Shown: in pieces, positions 21,076 to 30,498 of the stretch
Layout: each line of letters opens with the position of its first letter
Position numbering within the stretch: the first letter of the stretch is position 1
NCBI RefSeq assembly: GCF_002899455.1
Contig: NZ_PPFB01000001.1
Location: 434,001 to 498,000, forward strand
DNA: 64,000 nucleotides
Reading direction: 5' to 3'
Origin: Streptomyces sp. DH-12
Lineage (GTDB): Bacteria > Actinomycetota > Actinomycetes > Streptomycetales > Streptomycetaceae
Program-made: the position numbers and the translations under genes
Notes under the pieces: generated by a model
Database searches by the model: none
What the model was told of the DNA's origin: nothing
The model's input: the letters and a program-made list of their open reading frames with translations, nothing else

Positions 21076-21980
21076 GCGCGGCGGTTCCCGACAGGGGCAT
21101 CGAGCGGACCCTGCGTGAGATGTTCGACGACGCGGGGGTGCGCGGCTGGCTCCATGTGGCCGAACTGCACCGGCCCACGGCCGCGGTGACGATCGACGCG
21201 GACGAGGCCGTGCTGATGGGCTCGGTCTACAAGATGCCACTCGCGGTGGCCTACTGCCGCCAGGTGGACGCCGGCGTGCTCGACCCCCGGCAACGGGTCA
21301 TCCTGTCGCCCCAGGACCGGCTGCCTGGACCCACCGGCATCTCACAACTCAGCGACGAGGTCTCGATGTCCCTGCGCGACCTGGTCGTCATGATGATGAG
21401 CATCTCCGACAACGCGGCAGCCGACGCGGTGCTCCACCACGTGGGCGCGGCGGCATTCGACGATGCCTGCCAGGCCCTCGGCCTCTTCCGCACCCAGCTC
21501 AGCGACGGTGCCGCGGGCACCCTGGCCCGGCTACTGGCGGCGACAGGCGCTGAATCCTTGGACACGGCGATGGCGCGGATCGCCGACAACGACCGGGCGG
21601 TGCCGCCCAGCGTTTACGACCCCGCATGGGCGACCTCCACCACCCCCACGGAGATAGCTCGCCTGCTGCACGCCATCTGGACGGACGAGGCCGCCTCCCC
21701 CGCCAACTGTGCCTTCATCCGCCGGACGATGGGACTCCAGCCCTGGCAGCACAGGCTCTCGGCGGGCTTCCCCTACGACGATGTGTCGGTCTCCGGGAAG
21801 ACCGGGACGTTCGGCGTCATGCGGCACGAGGCCGGGGTCGTCGAACTGGCCGACGGCCGCACGTACACGGCCGTCGTCTTCACCCAGGCCGCCCGAGCCG
21901 ACCGCCGGCTGCCCCGCGCTGATGCGGTCATCGGCGCCACGGCACGCGCGGCCGTCGAACATCTGAGAGGCAGGGAGTGA
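21072..21980 (+). CDS. Cytosolic class A beta-lactamase-fold protein, BlaB-like
   Basis: A 302-residue penicillin-recognising-fold protein with the three active-site motifs: SVYK (S51-K54), SDN (112-114) and KTG (in SGKTGTFG, about 243). No signal peptide is visible, so it should stay in the cytoplasm. The omega-loop ExxLN of class A beta-lactamases is not seen. The matching stretch appears to read RIADN, so the deacylating Glu166 is probably absent. It would then bind or be acylated rather than hydrolyse, like the S. cacaoi regulator BlaB. The GTG start overlaps the LysR stop, which couples the two. A true but weak cytosolic hydrolase is the alternative. Confidence 0.82.
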   Translation: MSAAVPDRGIERTLREMFDDAGVRGWLHVAELHRPTAAVTIDADEAVLMGSVYKMPLAVAYCRQVDAGVLDPRQRVILSPQDRLPGPTGISQLSDEVSMSLRDLVVMMMSISDNAAADAVLHHVGAAAFDDACQALGLFRTQLSDGAAGTLARLLAATGAESLDTAMARIADNDRAVPPSVYDPAWATSTTPTEIARLLHAIWTDEAASPANCAFIRRTMGLQPWQHRLSAGFPYDDVSVSGKTGTFGVMRHEAGVVELADGRTYTAVVFTQAARADRRLPRADAVIGATARAAVEHLRGRE

Positions 21981-22076
21981 CAAAGCCAGGGCGTTGTCGT
22001 ACGAGTCGCCGACCGAGCCCATGGACGCCTGGATCCCGGCTCCGGCCAGGCGTGTCGTGAGCTTCACCGACGTGTG
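21981..22076 (-). pseudogene. IS3-family transposase fragment (DDE region)
   Basis: Read on the - strand, these bases give a short piece of an IS3-family integrase-core transposase, including AGAGIQASMGSVGDSYDNAL, the segment just before the catalytic Glu. No remaining transposase or terminal repeats were found. It abuts the stop of the preceding gene. The bases from 22077 to the snapalysin end show nothing further. Confidence 0.8.
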
Positions 22077-22232
22077 CCGACAACGGAGGCGCTGTGAGGT
22101 CACGGACGTCCGTCCGGTTGTGTGCGGTGAACCTCCCCGGACGGGCTGACGAATCCCCTTGAGGACGGCCAGTCGGCGTCGGTGGGTCCCTGAGTCAGAC
22201 CCATCCGGAGAAGCCACCACACATCCTCACTG

Positions 22233-22796
22233 TCAGTCCACGGTCACCACATTGCGCGGGGCCTCCGCCAGGCCGGCGGACAGGGTGCCGAACTTGCTCT
22301 CGACCGCTGCCTTCTCGGCCGCATTCGGGTACGGGTTCTTGCACGAAACGCCGGCGCTGCTTCCCGACATCAGGCTTGTGCAGGGACCGGGTTTACGGTC
22401 CGGCAGGCCCAGGATGTGGCCGAGTTCGTGCGACGAGATGCGGACCGTGTCGTACCCCTGGTCGACCGCCTGCCGTCCGATGTACACGGTTCCGTTGCCG
22501 AGCGAGGTGGTCAGGGCCCGGGGCCAGCCGTTGTCGGCCAGGATCCGGATGTTGGCGCGCTGTCCGGCGGCGGCCGGACGCAGTTCGACTCCCTCCACGC
22601 TGGCGTTCCAGATCGCCGCGCCCTGGTCGACGGCGGCCCTGAACTCCGCCGAGGCACTGGCGTCGTAGGTCAGGACGCGAGCCGCCTGGGCCTGGTCGGC
22701 GGGGCCTGTCGATGCCGCGTAGGCCTGACCGCCGGCCAGGGTGCAGGCCACCGTGAGGGCGGCGCTGAGGACATGGGCGAGCGGGCGTGAGTGCAT
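22233..22796 (-). CDS. Snapalysin-type extracellular metalloprotease (M7)
   Basis: A 187-residue secreted zinc protease of the Streptomyces snapalysin family. The signal peptide ends near residue 27 (GGQAYA/AS). The zinc motif is complete as HELGHILGLPD (about 121-131), and conserved Cys residues follow (GPCTSLMSG, GVSCKNPYP). The catalytic domain begins almost directly after the signal peptide, so the long propeptide of some family members is missing or very short. The gene ends far from any LysR gene in the usual divergent arrangement, and the nearest one probably belongs to the hydrolase system. The ATG at 22796 has GGAGGTCG upstream. Confidence 0.93.
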   Translation of the reverse strand: MHSRPLAHVLSAALTVACTLAGGQAYAASTGPADQAQAARVLTYDASASAEFRAAVDQGAAIWNASVEGVELRPAAAGQRANIRILADNGWPRALTTSLGNGTVYIGRQAVDQGYDTVRISSHELGHILGLPDRKPGPCTSLMSGSSAGVSCKNPYPNAAEKAAVESKFGTLSAGLAEAPRNVVTVD

Positions 22797-23396
22797 GGTC
22801 GACCTCCTGCGAGACGAGTGGCGTGCTCATGTCACATACTCCGCTGGGCTGTCTGCCCGTGTCCGGCAGGCCTCAATCCGTCAATCGGCGCCGTCCGGCC
22901 GGCCGCTCCTCGGCACCGTGAACGCTCCGCAGGGGACCGCGGGGCATTCACGGTGCGGGCGGTGCGGGCCGGTGCCCCGGCTGTCAGGATCCGCCGGGAC
23001 CGGGCTTCAGGGCCGGCGCGGCGGTGAGGAGCGCCGGACGGCTCAGTCCCCGCGGCCCGCGTCCAGTTCCTCGCGCAGGGCGTCGATCTCGCGGCGGACG
23101 CCCGCGGGCCCGGTCGAAGCCGGCGGCCAGGCCCGTTCCGCCGGGTGTGCGGACCTGCCACGTCGTGCACCTCGTCGGCACCCCCGACGACCCGTGGCTG
23201 CCCGCGGTGGCCCCGGGGCTGCCGTGGTGCCTCCGGACCTCGTACCGGAGCCGGTGCCCCTCGGCCCTTGGAGGGTCACCTTGCCCGTCCGGCCCGCAGC
23301 GGCGACCGGTACGGCCGGCTTGTCCGGCGCTACGACCGCACGACCCTCGCGCGTGCTGCTTCGGTGCGGCTCCCGGCCGCCCCGCACCGGTACGGG
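22797..23396. other. 600-bp gene-poor stretch with a degraded - strand coding relic
   Basis: No intact gene is supported. On the - strand the end at about 23043-23105 reads VRREIDALREELDAGRGD then a stop, with strong GC at third codon positions. Upstream coding-like pieces change frame, for example one reading TWQVRTPGGTGLAAGFDRAR around 23110-23170. This looks like the remains of a small gene broken by indels. The family is not recognised. Confidence 0.4.
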
Positions 23397-25550
23397 TCAC
23401 ACCCGGGGGCGGTCGGCCGCGGGGGCGGCGTCCGCCTGAGCGGGAAGCCGCACCTCGGCGTCCCGGGCCGGCAGCAGGCGTCCGAGCCGGCCCGGCAGCC
23501 ACCAGTTGGCGCGCCCCATGAGCCGCATCAGGGCGGGCGCCAGCACCATGCGGACGACGGTGGCGTCGAGCACGACGGCGACCATCACCACGAAGCCGAT
23601 CTGACGCAGGTCCTGGCGGTGGGTGCCGAGGAGACCGGTGAGGCTCACCACGAGCACGCCCGCGGCCAGGCTGATGGGCAACGCGGTGCGGCGCAGGCCG
23701 TGCAGGACGGCCGCGGCGTTGTCACCGTGGGTCCGGTAGTGCTCGGCGATGCGGTGGACGAGGAAGACCTCGTAGTCCATGGACAGGCCGAACACCAGGG
23801 TGAGCGCGATCAGCGGGAGCAGCGGGTTGACCGCGGGGTGGCCGAGTACGGGAGCGGCCAGGGCGAGCATCCCGAAGGCGGCGGCGACGCAGAGCAGGTT
23901 CATGGCGATCGCCTTGAGCGGCACGACGATCGACCGGAAGACCAGGAAGGTCAGCACGAAGGTGCCGCAGCAGATCACCATCAGCACCAGCCCCACCTGG
24001 TCGTTGACCTCGGCCGTCAGGTCGTGGACGGTCGCGGCCGGGCCGGCGATCCGCACGGGCTGCCCGGCGGGCAACAGGCGTGGCACCAGGTCCTCGCGCA
24101 AGTGCTGTTGGAGGTCCGCCGCCGCGGCGGTGTCCGGGGCCTGGCTCTCGCCGATCAGCAGCAGGGTCAGGTCGCGTCCGTCGTCGAGCGCGGTGGTGAT
24201 GAACACCCGCGGGTCCTCGCGGAGTTCGGCGGTCAGGGGCTGGGTGTCGACCGGGCCGGCACCCGCCGGGTGGGGCAGGGCGACCAGCGTGAGACTCGCG
24301 ATCCGGTCGTCCTCCATCCGGGCCAGTCCGTCGCCGAGCGTGGTGCCGGACAGGACCGCCCGGTCGAAGTGCAGCGCCGTGCGCAGCCCGAGCACCGGGG
24401 CCGTGGCCAGCAGCAGGAGCAGCACCGCGGCCGTGGCATAGCGTCCCGGGTACCGCAGCAGGTGACCGGTCCAGCGCTCCCAGGCAGTGGGACCGGGCTT
24501 CGGGCGGCGCCGTCCCGGCCGCTTCCAGGGCATCGGGCACCAGTTCAGGAGCCGGTCACAGGAGGCGAGCAGCGCCGGCATCAGGGTGAGCGCGGCGAGG
24601 GTCGCGGTCGACGCGGCCAGCACCGCGGCCAGCGCCAGGGCGCGCATGTAGGCGATGTCCGTCAGCAGCAGGCCGAGGGCGGTCGCGACGACGGCCGTGC
24701 CCGCCAGGGCGACCGTGGCACCGGCGGTGACGGTGGCCTGCTCGGCGGCCCGGCCCGGCGGCAGGCCTGCCGCCCGACGCCGACGGTGACGCAGTGTCAG
24801 CAGCAGCGCGTAGTCCAGACCGACCCCGAGCCCGACGGTGGCGACCACGGCCACCGCGGTCGCGTCCACGCCGTGGGACAGTCCGGTCAGCGTCAGGACG
24901 CCGAGACTGAGCACGATCGCGGTGCCGGCGAGCAGCAGGACCAGCGCGGCGGCCCCCAGGGAGCCGAGCCCCAGGGTCAGCAGCAGGGCCGCCGCGGGCA
25001 CGGCGTACAGCTCGGCGGACCGCAGGTCCTCGGTGGTGGCGCGGGCCAGCTCGGACAGGACCGGGTCCAGGCCGACCAGGGCGACGGACACGGCGCCGTC
25101 CGAGCGGTCCCGGGCGGCCTCCTCGGCCCGTGCGTCCAGCTCCGGCAGCGTCCGGCGGGCGGTGTCCGTCGCACCGGTCACGCCGAGCATCACGTACGCG
25201 TGGCGGGCGTGCTGGTCCTCGGTGCGGGGGACCGGCAGGGCGGCCCCCACCCGCGGGTGTTCCGACATCGCGGAGGTGACGGCCCGAATGGTGCGGCGGT
25301 ACGCCGGGTCGTCGGCCGGCAGGGTGCGGGAGGTGAACGCCAGCATCACCTGCCGTGTGCCGATGTCCGGGAACCGCTCGGCGATCAGCCTGGACGCGGC
25401 GGCCGAGGCGGACCGGTCGACCGTGATGTCCGGCGGCTGCAGCATCCGGGGCAGGGAGGGGAGTACGGCCAGACCGGCGACGGCCAGCATCAGCCATACG
25501 GTCATCACGGCGTATCGGTACCGCACCACCAGGGGTCCGATTCGGCGCAC
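23397..25550 (-). CDS. MmpL/RND-superfamily membrane transporter
   Basis: A 717-residue MMPL-family exporter with two similar halves. Each half has one N-terminal membrane helix, a large extracytoplasmic loop and a cluster of five helices. Conserved motifs are GLGVGLDYALLLTLRHR in the first half and FGLSMDYEVFLVHRI in the second. These hold the Asp-Tyr pair linked to proton coupling. The C-terminal tail is short and charged. The frame is open upstream to 25874, but the GTG at 25550 has an excellent ribosome site (GGAAGGGAGG) and begins just before the first helix. No regulator is adjacent. Substrates of Streptomyces members are mostly unknown; lipids or antibiotics are typical for the family. 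Confidence 0.92.
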   Translation of the reverse strand: MRRIGPLVVRYRYAVMTVWLMLAVAGLAVLPSLPRMLQPPDITVDRSASAAASRLIAERFPDIGTRQVMLAFTSRTLPADDPAYRRTIRAVTSAMSEHPRVGAALPVPRTEDQHARHAYVMLGVTGATDTARRTLPELDARAEEAARDRSDGAVSVALVGLDPVLSELARATTEDLRSAELYAVPAAALLLTLGLGSLGAAALVLLLAGTAIVLSLGVLTLTGLSHGVDATAVAVVATVGLGVGLDYALLLTLRHRRRRAAGLPPGRAAEQATVTAGATVALAGTAVVATALGLLLTDIAYMRALALAAVLAASTATLAALTLMPALLASCDRLLNWCPMPWKRPGRRRPKPGPTAWERWTGHLLRYPGRYATAAVLLLLLATAPVLGLRTALHFDRAVLSGTTLGDGLARMEDDRIASLTLVALPHPAGAGPVDTQPLTAELREDPRVFITTALDDGRDLTLLLIGESQAPDTAAAADLQQHLREDLVPRLLPAGQPVRIAGPAATVHDLTAEVNDQVGLVLMVICCGTFVLTFLVFRSIVVPLKAIAMNLLCVAAAFGMLALAAPVLGHPAVNPLLPLIALTLVFGLSMDYEVFLVHRIAEHYRTHGDNAAAVLHGLRRTALPISLAAGVLVVSLTGLLGTHRQDLRQIGFVVMVAVVLDATVVRMVLAPALMRLMGRANWWLPGRLGRLLPARDAEVRLPAQADAAPAADRPRV

Positions 25551-25980
25551 CCGCGCCTCCCTTCCGCGTAGGTGTCGGGGGCCTTTGACTACCACAGGCG
25601 AACGGGGACGTTCCGGGCGCTCGGACCGTTCCGCCCGCGGCGGGAGCCGCGATCGGCCGGGCGGCACAGGCCCTTCGGTCCGCCGGGGCGCTTCACGGGG
25701 GGCGACTCGAAAGGGTGACGCGGGGAGCGGGTGCGTTGACGGTTGGCCCGGGGCGGGCGCGGGAGCCCGCGGGCTCCTGTTCCGCGTCCGGGAGCACCAG
25801 TGGCCCCTGGGAATGCGCCGGCGGCGGCGTCTGCTGGGGGTCGGTGGCGAGGGGTCGCCCCGGAGGGCGAACACCTCCGGCAGGAGTCACGGTGCGCCGC
25901 GGCTCGGCTCCTGTCCGATGCGTGATTCGTGCGATGTCCTCCGCGGCACCCCGTCCGCGTCCGGCCCGGACGCCGGCGGC
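25551..25980. other. Upstream region of the MmpL gene, no gene seen
   Basis: These 430 bases hold the MmpL promoter region and then GC-rich sequence leading into the IS5 relic. Open frames here are arginine/proline-rich and look like shadows. No terminal repeats were recognised. Confidence 0.5.
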
Positions 25981-25981
25981 C

Positions 25982-26287
25982 GGGACCGGCCACCCGACCG
26001 TCCGCAAGGTCCGGGGCGACGGCGGCTGCCGCAAGCACTTCGCCGAGCACGCCGCCACCCTGGGCATCGACCTGGAAATCACCGCCCGCGCTCCCGGCAC
26101 CGGAGACTTCACCTCGATCCCGAAACGCTGGGCGGTCGAGCGGACCTACGGCCGGCTGATGCTCCACCGCCGTCCGGCCCGCGACTACGAAGCCCTCCCC
26201 GCCCGCTCCGAAGCCATGCTCCACCCCGCCATGACCGACCTCATGGCCCGCCGCCTCACCGTCGAGAACACCATCTCCTGGCGTGAC
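25982..26287 (+). pseudogene. IS5-family transposase fragment (C-terminal half)
   Basis: The + frame encodes the last third of an IS5-type DDE transposase: RKVRGDGGCRKHF, GIDLEITARAPGTGDF, KRWAVERTYGRLMLHRRPAR and ARRLTVENTISWRD. It retains the Asp of DGG and the Glu of VERTYG but lacks the N-terminal half, so it cannot be active. The bases from 26288 to 26626 are probably the decayed end of the element and show nothing else. Confidence 0.85.
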
Positions 26288-26626
26288 CCCGCAAAGGCAC
26301 ACCAACCGCAGACACCGGGATGGAACAACGGGAGAAAACGACCTCCTACAGCACGTGTTCACAGCCATCGCTGCGAACACCGAGCGCCTCAGCCGACGGC
26401 CGCCGACCGGAGGAGCACCTCCGTCCCGGCCGGCGACCGCCCTCCGGAACCACCTGGACCGTCACGGAATCACCCGGCCGAGGTCCTGGCGGTCCGCCGG
26501 AGACTGAGCAGACCGCCGGGATCCCCGACGGAGCCGGGCTCAGGGTTCCCGGGCGACCGGACAGCCGGGTTCGTGACCTACGAGGTGGATCCGATGTCCA
26601 GGACGGAGACGTGAGGCCGGGAGACG

Positions 26627-29422
26627 TCACCCCTCTCGCCTGCCCTGGATCTCCAGGAGCCGCGCGTCCAGGTGCGAGTGCATCTCTCCTGTCGACAGCA
26701 GGAGGTCGGTCCCCTCCGTGAGCACGTGGGACGACCTCCCGGATCCCCGCACGCACAGGGCCGCGCCCCTCTCCGTACGGGACACGATGTCCTGCCACAG
26801 TGACTGGGCGCGCTCGTCCGGAATCGGGATGAACCGCTTGGCCGTCCGCGCCTGCCGCTCCAGTGCCGAGCAGTTCCTCTTCACTGTGGGCACCTCTTCC
26901 GGGTAAGCGTTGATGATGTCGCCCAGGTCGGCGTCCTCCGGGGCCCCGTTCGCCATCGCCTGTCCGACCAGCGGCGTAAGATGCTTGGCGTATGCCTGGG
27001 CCCTCTCCTCGAATCCCAGCAGCAGCTCGTTCCCGCCCGCTTCCAGCCATGCCCGGGTGCGCAGTTCTGTGCCGTTGGAGGAGTCGATCGAGCTGATCTG
27101 CTCGCTGTCGTCGACGGCGTCCGCCAGGACGTACCCGCTCAGGACGCACGTCGTGAGTGCCATCGCGGCGAGGACGATCGGGGGGGCCTTACCGGAAGGA
27201 AGGCCTGCCGCACGGGGCGCAGGGACGATACGGCCGCGCACCCGGCGCCGAGGCGCGATGAGTACGCTCAGCACCTCTCGCCCGCACGCCGCCCAGGCGG
27301 CGACCGCCGCCACGACGAACACGCCGAAGGAGAGGACGGGCCGGCTCACCGAACCCAGCACGAGCCACGAGCCGCCCCAAATCGGTGTGCAGGTGTCGCC
27401 CCAGACGGCCAAGGGGGTCACGCACCCGTCGAGTGCCGCCAGCGCCCACACTCCTGCGAGGCCCCCGAGCAGCGCCCCGCCGCCGGCGACGAGGCCGTCG
27501 ATCAATCCGGGGAAGGGCCGGACGGCGGCCGCTGTCGCCGCCACGAGGGCCGCAGGCACGACGAGGGCGGCGGTCAGCCAGCCGTAGAAGGTGGCCAGTC
27601 CGAGCTCGTCCCAGGAGGCCGGCGGCGGCTGCGCTCCGTGCACCACGATGTGGACCCACGCCGCCCAGAGGGTACCGGCCGCGCCGCCCACAGCCGCGAG
27701 CAGGAGCGGCCGCCGGGGGACGGAACCGCGCGGCCGGCCGCGGACGGACCGCCACAGCATCGCCGCCGCCGGCACGAGCCACAGCAGCGTGGCGCCCACG
27801 ACGGCGACCGGGTCGTCCCGGACCCGGTCGGCCAGCGGCAGCCAGAAGACCAGTTCCGGAGGCAGCCGCACCCAACTGCCGTCCGCAGCGGGGACTTCCC
27901 ACAGGAGCGGGATCACGGCCATCCGGCTGGACGCCAGGACCATGTGGCCCCATGTCCCCCAGTGGACGAGCCACGTTCCGAACGCCGTCACCACGGTGAC
28001 CAGTGCGAGCACGAAGGCGGCCCGACGCCGCGGCAGGACCAACGCGGTCTGCGCGGTCCACACGCACAACGGAAGAGCGCCGGCCAGGAGCAACAGCAGC
28101 AGCCACGGCCGCTGCGGCAGCACCGAGTTCCCGATGTCGCGGCCGATGACCAACTCCCCCGCGATGAGCCCGGAGCCGAGCCACAGCCCCTCCTTGAAGC
28201 CCTTCGGCGGCGGCTGACCGTGACCCACGGCGTGCCTTACGGACCGCCAGATCATGATGACGACAAGGCCGACGGCGAGCGTGGTGACCGTCCATGCCAC
28301 AACGGTCTGCCGGGGACCGGTGTAGAAGAACATCGGCATGCGGCTGGGAGCCGCCACGGCCAGGACACCGGTGGTGAAGAAGGGAACGGCGTTGGTGCGG
28401 AACAGGAGGGACGGCTCCGCCAGCGCCCGCAGCCGGTCACCGTCACTGGGATGGCTCCGCCAGATCCAGCCACGCCGGTGCCCGGGTGTGAGGGACGGTG
28501 CGACGTCCGCTCCCCAGCGCTCCGGAAGGGCGTCCGCGTGGAACTCGCGGGTGCGCAGGATGTCGGCACGCACGAGGTACACGATCGCCGCGATCACCCC
28601 GCTCAGGGCCACCGAGGGAATCGTGTAGGACAGGTTGGCACGCCAGTAGGCCAGGCTGTCGGAGAACGACCCGGTGCCCAGATACGGATGGAAGCCGACG
28701 ACGGTCACGGGGAGCAGGACGGCGGCGAGAAAGGCGCGCCACAGCGCGATCGTGGCGTACGTCAGGCCCACGTCCCGGTTGACCACGTGGTTCAGCTCGT
28801 GCAGCACCACACCCCGGAACACCTCCGGCTGCGCCTGCCTGCGGCTCACCAGACCGGAGTTGAGACTGACGGTGCACCGTCCGAACCGTCCGAAGACGAC
28901 GGCACTGCTGCGCACGTTGTAGGGGTCGAGCACGAACCGCACCCGGTGCCCGGCCAGGCCCGCCGTCCGGCGCAGTTCGCCCAGTTCCTCCTCCAGCGTC
29001 GCCGTCCCGGGGGAACGGAGGGGAGGGTCGTCGGGGACGTCGAGAGTGACGAGGCGGCGGCGGATCCGCTTCCAGGTCGGCAGAAGGGCGTAGATGGCCA
29101 GTGCCAGGGCGAGGACTGCGAGCACTCCGAGAAGCGTCCACGTCCGGTCCGGCGGCTCGACCGGGCCCATGCAGCGCCGGTAGGCCGCCGTCGCCGAGCC
29201 GTCGTCCGCGTCCGGCAGCAGCAGGCCGGAGGCGACCTTGCAGTAGGCGTCCTTCTTGACGGCGGCCTGTGACCAGTGGGTGGCGAGGTTGTCGAGCCAG
29301 AAGAGGCCGGTGATGACGATCAGCGTGACCAGCAGCGCGAAGCGGAGCGTGGTGCTGACCGGCAGACGGCCCCGGACCGCCTCGGCCGTCGGCTCACGAC
29401 TGACCGTCACCGACGAGGTCAT
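26627..29422 (-). CDS. Membrane-bound M48-family metalloprotease, large
   Basis: A 931-residue multi-pass membrane protein with an M48 (HtpX/Ste24-type) zinc protease domain near the N-terminus. The metal motif is HELNHVVNRD (about 208-217). A downstream REFHADALP probably supplies the Glu ligand. At least two N-terminal helices precede the site, and about ten hydrophobic segments fill the middle and C-terminal parts. A soluble C-terminal region ends the chain. It is much longer than HtpX (about 290 residues). The extra membrane region has no recognised function. It is the last gene of a leftward operon, and its ATG overlaps the preceding gene by 29 bases. Confidence 0.85.
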   Translation of the reverse strand: MTSSVTVSREPTAEAVRGRLPVSTTLRFALLVTLIVITGLFWLDNLATHWSQAAVKKDAYCKVASGLLLPDADDGSATAAYRRCMGPVEPPDRTWTLLGVLAVLALALAIYALLPTWKRIRRRLVTLDVPDDPPLRSPGTATLEEELGELRRTAGLAGHRVRFVLDPYNVRSSAVVFGRFGRCTVSLNSGLVSRRQAQPEVFRGVVLHELNHVVNRDVGLTYATIALWRAFLAAVLLPVTVVGFHPYLGTGSFSDSLAYWRANLSYTIPSVALSGVIAAIVYLVRADILRTREFHADALPERWGADVAPSLTPGHRRGWIWRSHPSDGDRLRALAEPSLLFRTNAVPFFTTGVLAVAAPSRMPMFFYTGPRQTVVAWTVTTLAVGLVVIMIWRSVRHAVGHGQPPPKGFKEGLWLGSGLIAGELVIGRDIGNSVLPQRPWLLLLLLAGALPLCVWTAQTALVLPRRRAAFVLALVTVVTAFGTWLVHWGTWGHMVLASSRMAVIPLLWEVPAADGSWVRLPPELVFWLPLADRVRDDPVAVVGATLLWLVPAAAMLWRSVRGRPRGSVPRRPLLLAAVGGAAGTLWAAWVHIVVHGAQPPPASWDELGLATFYGWLTAALVVPAALVAATAAAVRPFPGLIDGLVAGGGALLGGLAGVWALAALDGCVTPLAVWGDTCTPIWGGSWLVLGSVSRPVLSFGVFVVAAVAAWAACGREVLSVLIAPRRRVRGRIVPAPRAAGLPSGKAPPIVLAAMALTTCVLSGYVLADAVDDSEQISSIDSSNGTELRTRAWLEAGGNELLLGFEERAQAYAKHLTPLVGQAMANGAPEDADLGDIINAYPEEVPTVKRNCSALERQARTAKRFIPIPDERAQSLWQDIVSRTERGAALCVRGSGRSSHVLTEGTDLLLSTGEMHSHLDARLLEIQGRREG

Positions 29423-29927
29423 CCGGGTCCCCGCTCTCCTCTCGAGTACCGGACTCCACCTCGGCCGGCGTTCCGAGCGCGAGCCGTCCCGCGACCCGCT
29501 CGGCCAGCCGCTGAGCCTGCTCGGGGGAGAGACCGGCCTCGGTGACCTGCTCGCTCACCACCTGTGCCACGGCGTTGAGCTGCTCCTGGGTCAGCGCGGG
29601 AAGCTCTGGCTGCGGATCAGGACGCCGGAACAACCGGCGCAGCCGGCCCCGGAGCCGGTCGGACAGCGTCTGGACCGCCTGACCTGTCACGCTGCGCACT
29701 CCTTCGTCGACCGCCAGCCACAGCACGGCCGTCAGGACGCCGACGATCTCTCCGGTGCCGAAGCCGAGCGGTTCGCCGCGGGTACGACGGCGTCTGAGTC
29801 CGCGCAGGACCCGGCGGTCGTCGGGTTCCTCGGTCAGGGCCTTGAGAATGAGCAGCTCGTCCGCGGTGACGTACTCCTCGCCCACCGCGAACTCCACGCC
29901 GTCTCGGACAACTTCACGGATCCTCAC
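29394..29927 (-). CDS. Small protein of unknown function in the M48 operon
   Basis: A 177-residue protein starting at a GTG that overlaps the TGA of the upstream lipoprotein. It has a short hydrophobic stretch (GEIVGVLTAVLWLAVDEG) at about 63-80, then an Arg-rich segment and a polar, helix-forming C-terminus (LTQEQLNAVAQVVSEQV, SPEQAQRLAERVAG). One membrane or membrane-surface segment is possible. I do not recognise the family. Overlaps on both sides show it is co-translated with the lipoprotein and the protease, which suggests a shared envelope function. Confidence 0.75.
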   Translation of the reverse strand: MRIREVVRDGVEFAVGEEYVTADELLILKALTEEPDDRRVLRGLRRRRTRGEPLGFGTGEIVGVLTAVLWLAVDEGVRSVTGQAVQTLSDRLRGRLRRLFRRPDPQPELPALTQEQLNAVAQVVSEQVTEAGLSPEQAQRLAERVAGRLALGTPAEVESGTREESGDPDDLVGDGQS

Positions 29928-30490
29928 AGCGAGCCGCCTCCATAGCTGCCCTTGTACAGGAGATCCACTTGTCCCCCGGTCCACTTGATCACGAGCAGTT
30001 CCTTGCCGTATTTCTTGGGGGAACCGTAGTTCTCGAGAGACTCGGGGATTTCGCCCACCACATCCACGAGCCCTTTGTACTCGGGCATTTTCAGGTCTCC
30101 GGCTCCGGACGGGGCGGTCTCCGTCAGCTCTCCGGTGTCGAGGCAGCTGAGCTTCACCGTGGTCGGCAAGGACATGGAGGCGAGCTCCCCGCTGCAGAGC
30201 ACCATGCTGTCCCGCGTCACATCTCTCGCCACAGGTTCACCGAACGTGCTGACGCTGCCGTCCTTCTTTACGTCGAAGATGAACACATCGGTGTCGGAGA
30301 GGAAGAACGGGGTCCAGGAACCGACTGCCGAGTATTTCCTGGTGGGCGTCGGGGACGGCGACACGGACGCGGTCCTGGTCCTGTCCGACTCCTTCGGGGC
30401 CGGGTCCGACGTGCCATGGTCCGCCGAACATCCCGCACACAGGGCCGTCCCGACGGCGACGGCGAGAACTCGTCCCAAACGGCTGACCAT
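29924..30490 (-). CDS. Putative lipoprotein, second of a paralogous pair
   Basis: A 188-residue predicted lipoprotein with the lipobox LCAGC (Cys21) after a short hydrophobic signal. A Ser/Thr/Pro-rich linker follows, then a compact domain containing VGSWTPFF, KKDGSVSTFGEPVA, LCSGELAS and LLVIKWTGGQVDLLY. The same pattern (VGTWE, EKDGAASTVGEPLA, ICGGTAHL, VLIIDWVNGKTDYLF) occurs in the neighbouring upstream lipoprotein, so the two are tandem duplicates. No known family is assigned. The ATG is at 30490, 8 bases after the upstream gene's stop. Confidence 0.82.
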   Translation of the reverse strand: MVSRLGRVLAVAVGTALCAGCSADHGTSDPAPKESDRTRTASVSPSPTPTRKYSAVGSWTPFFLSDTDVFIFDVKKDGSVSTFGEPVARDVTRDSMVLCSGELASMSLPTTVKLSCLDTGELTETAPSGAGDLKMPEYKGLVDVVGEIPESLENYGSPKKYGKELLVIKWTGGQVDLLYKGSYGGGSL

Positions 30491-30498
30491 GCCGTCCC

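Noticed and set aside
23145..25571. 808-residue + strand frame opposite the MmpL gene
   Set aside because: It is Gln/His/Gly-rich with no domain, while the - strand shows clear RND membrane motifs.
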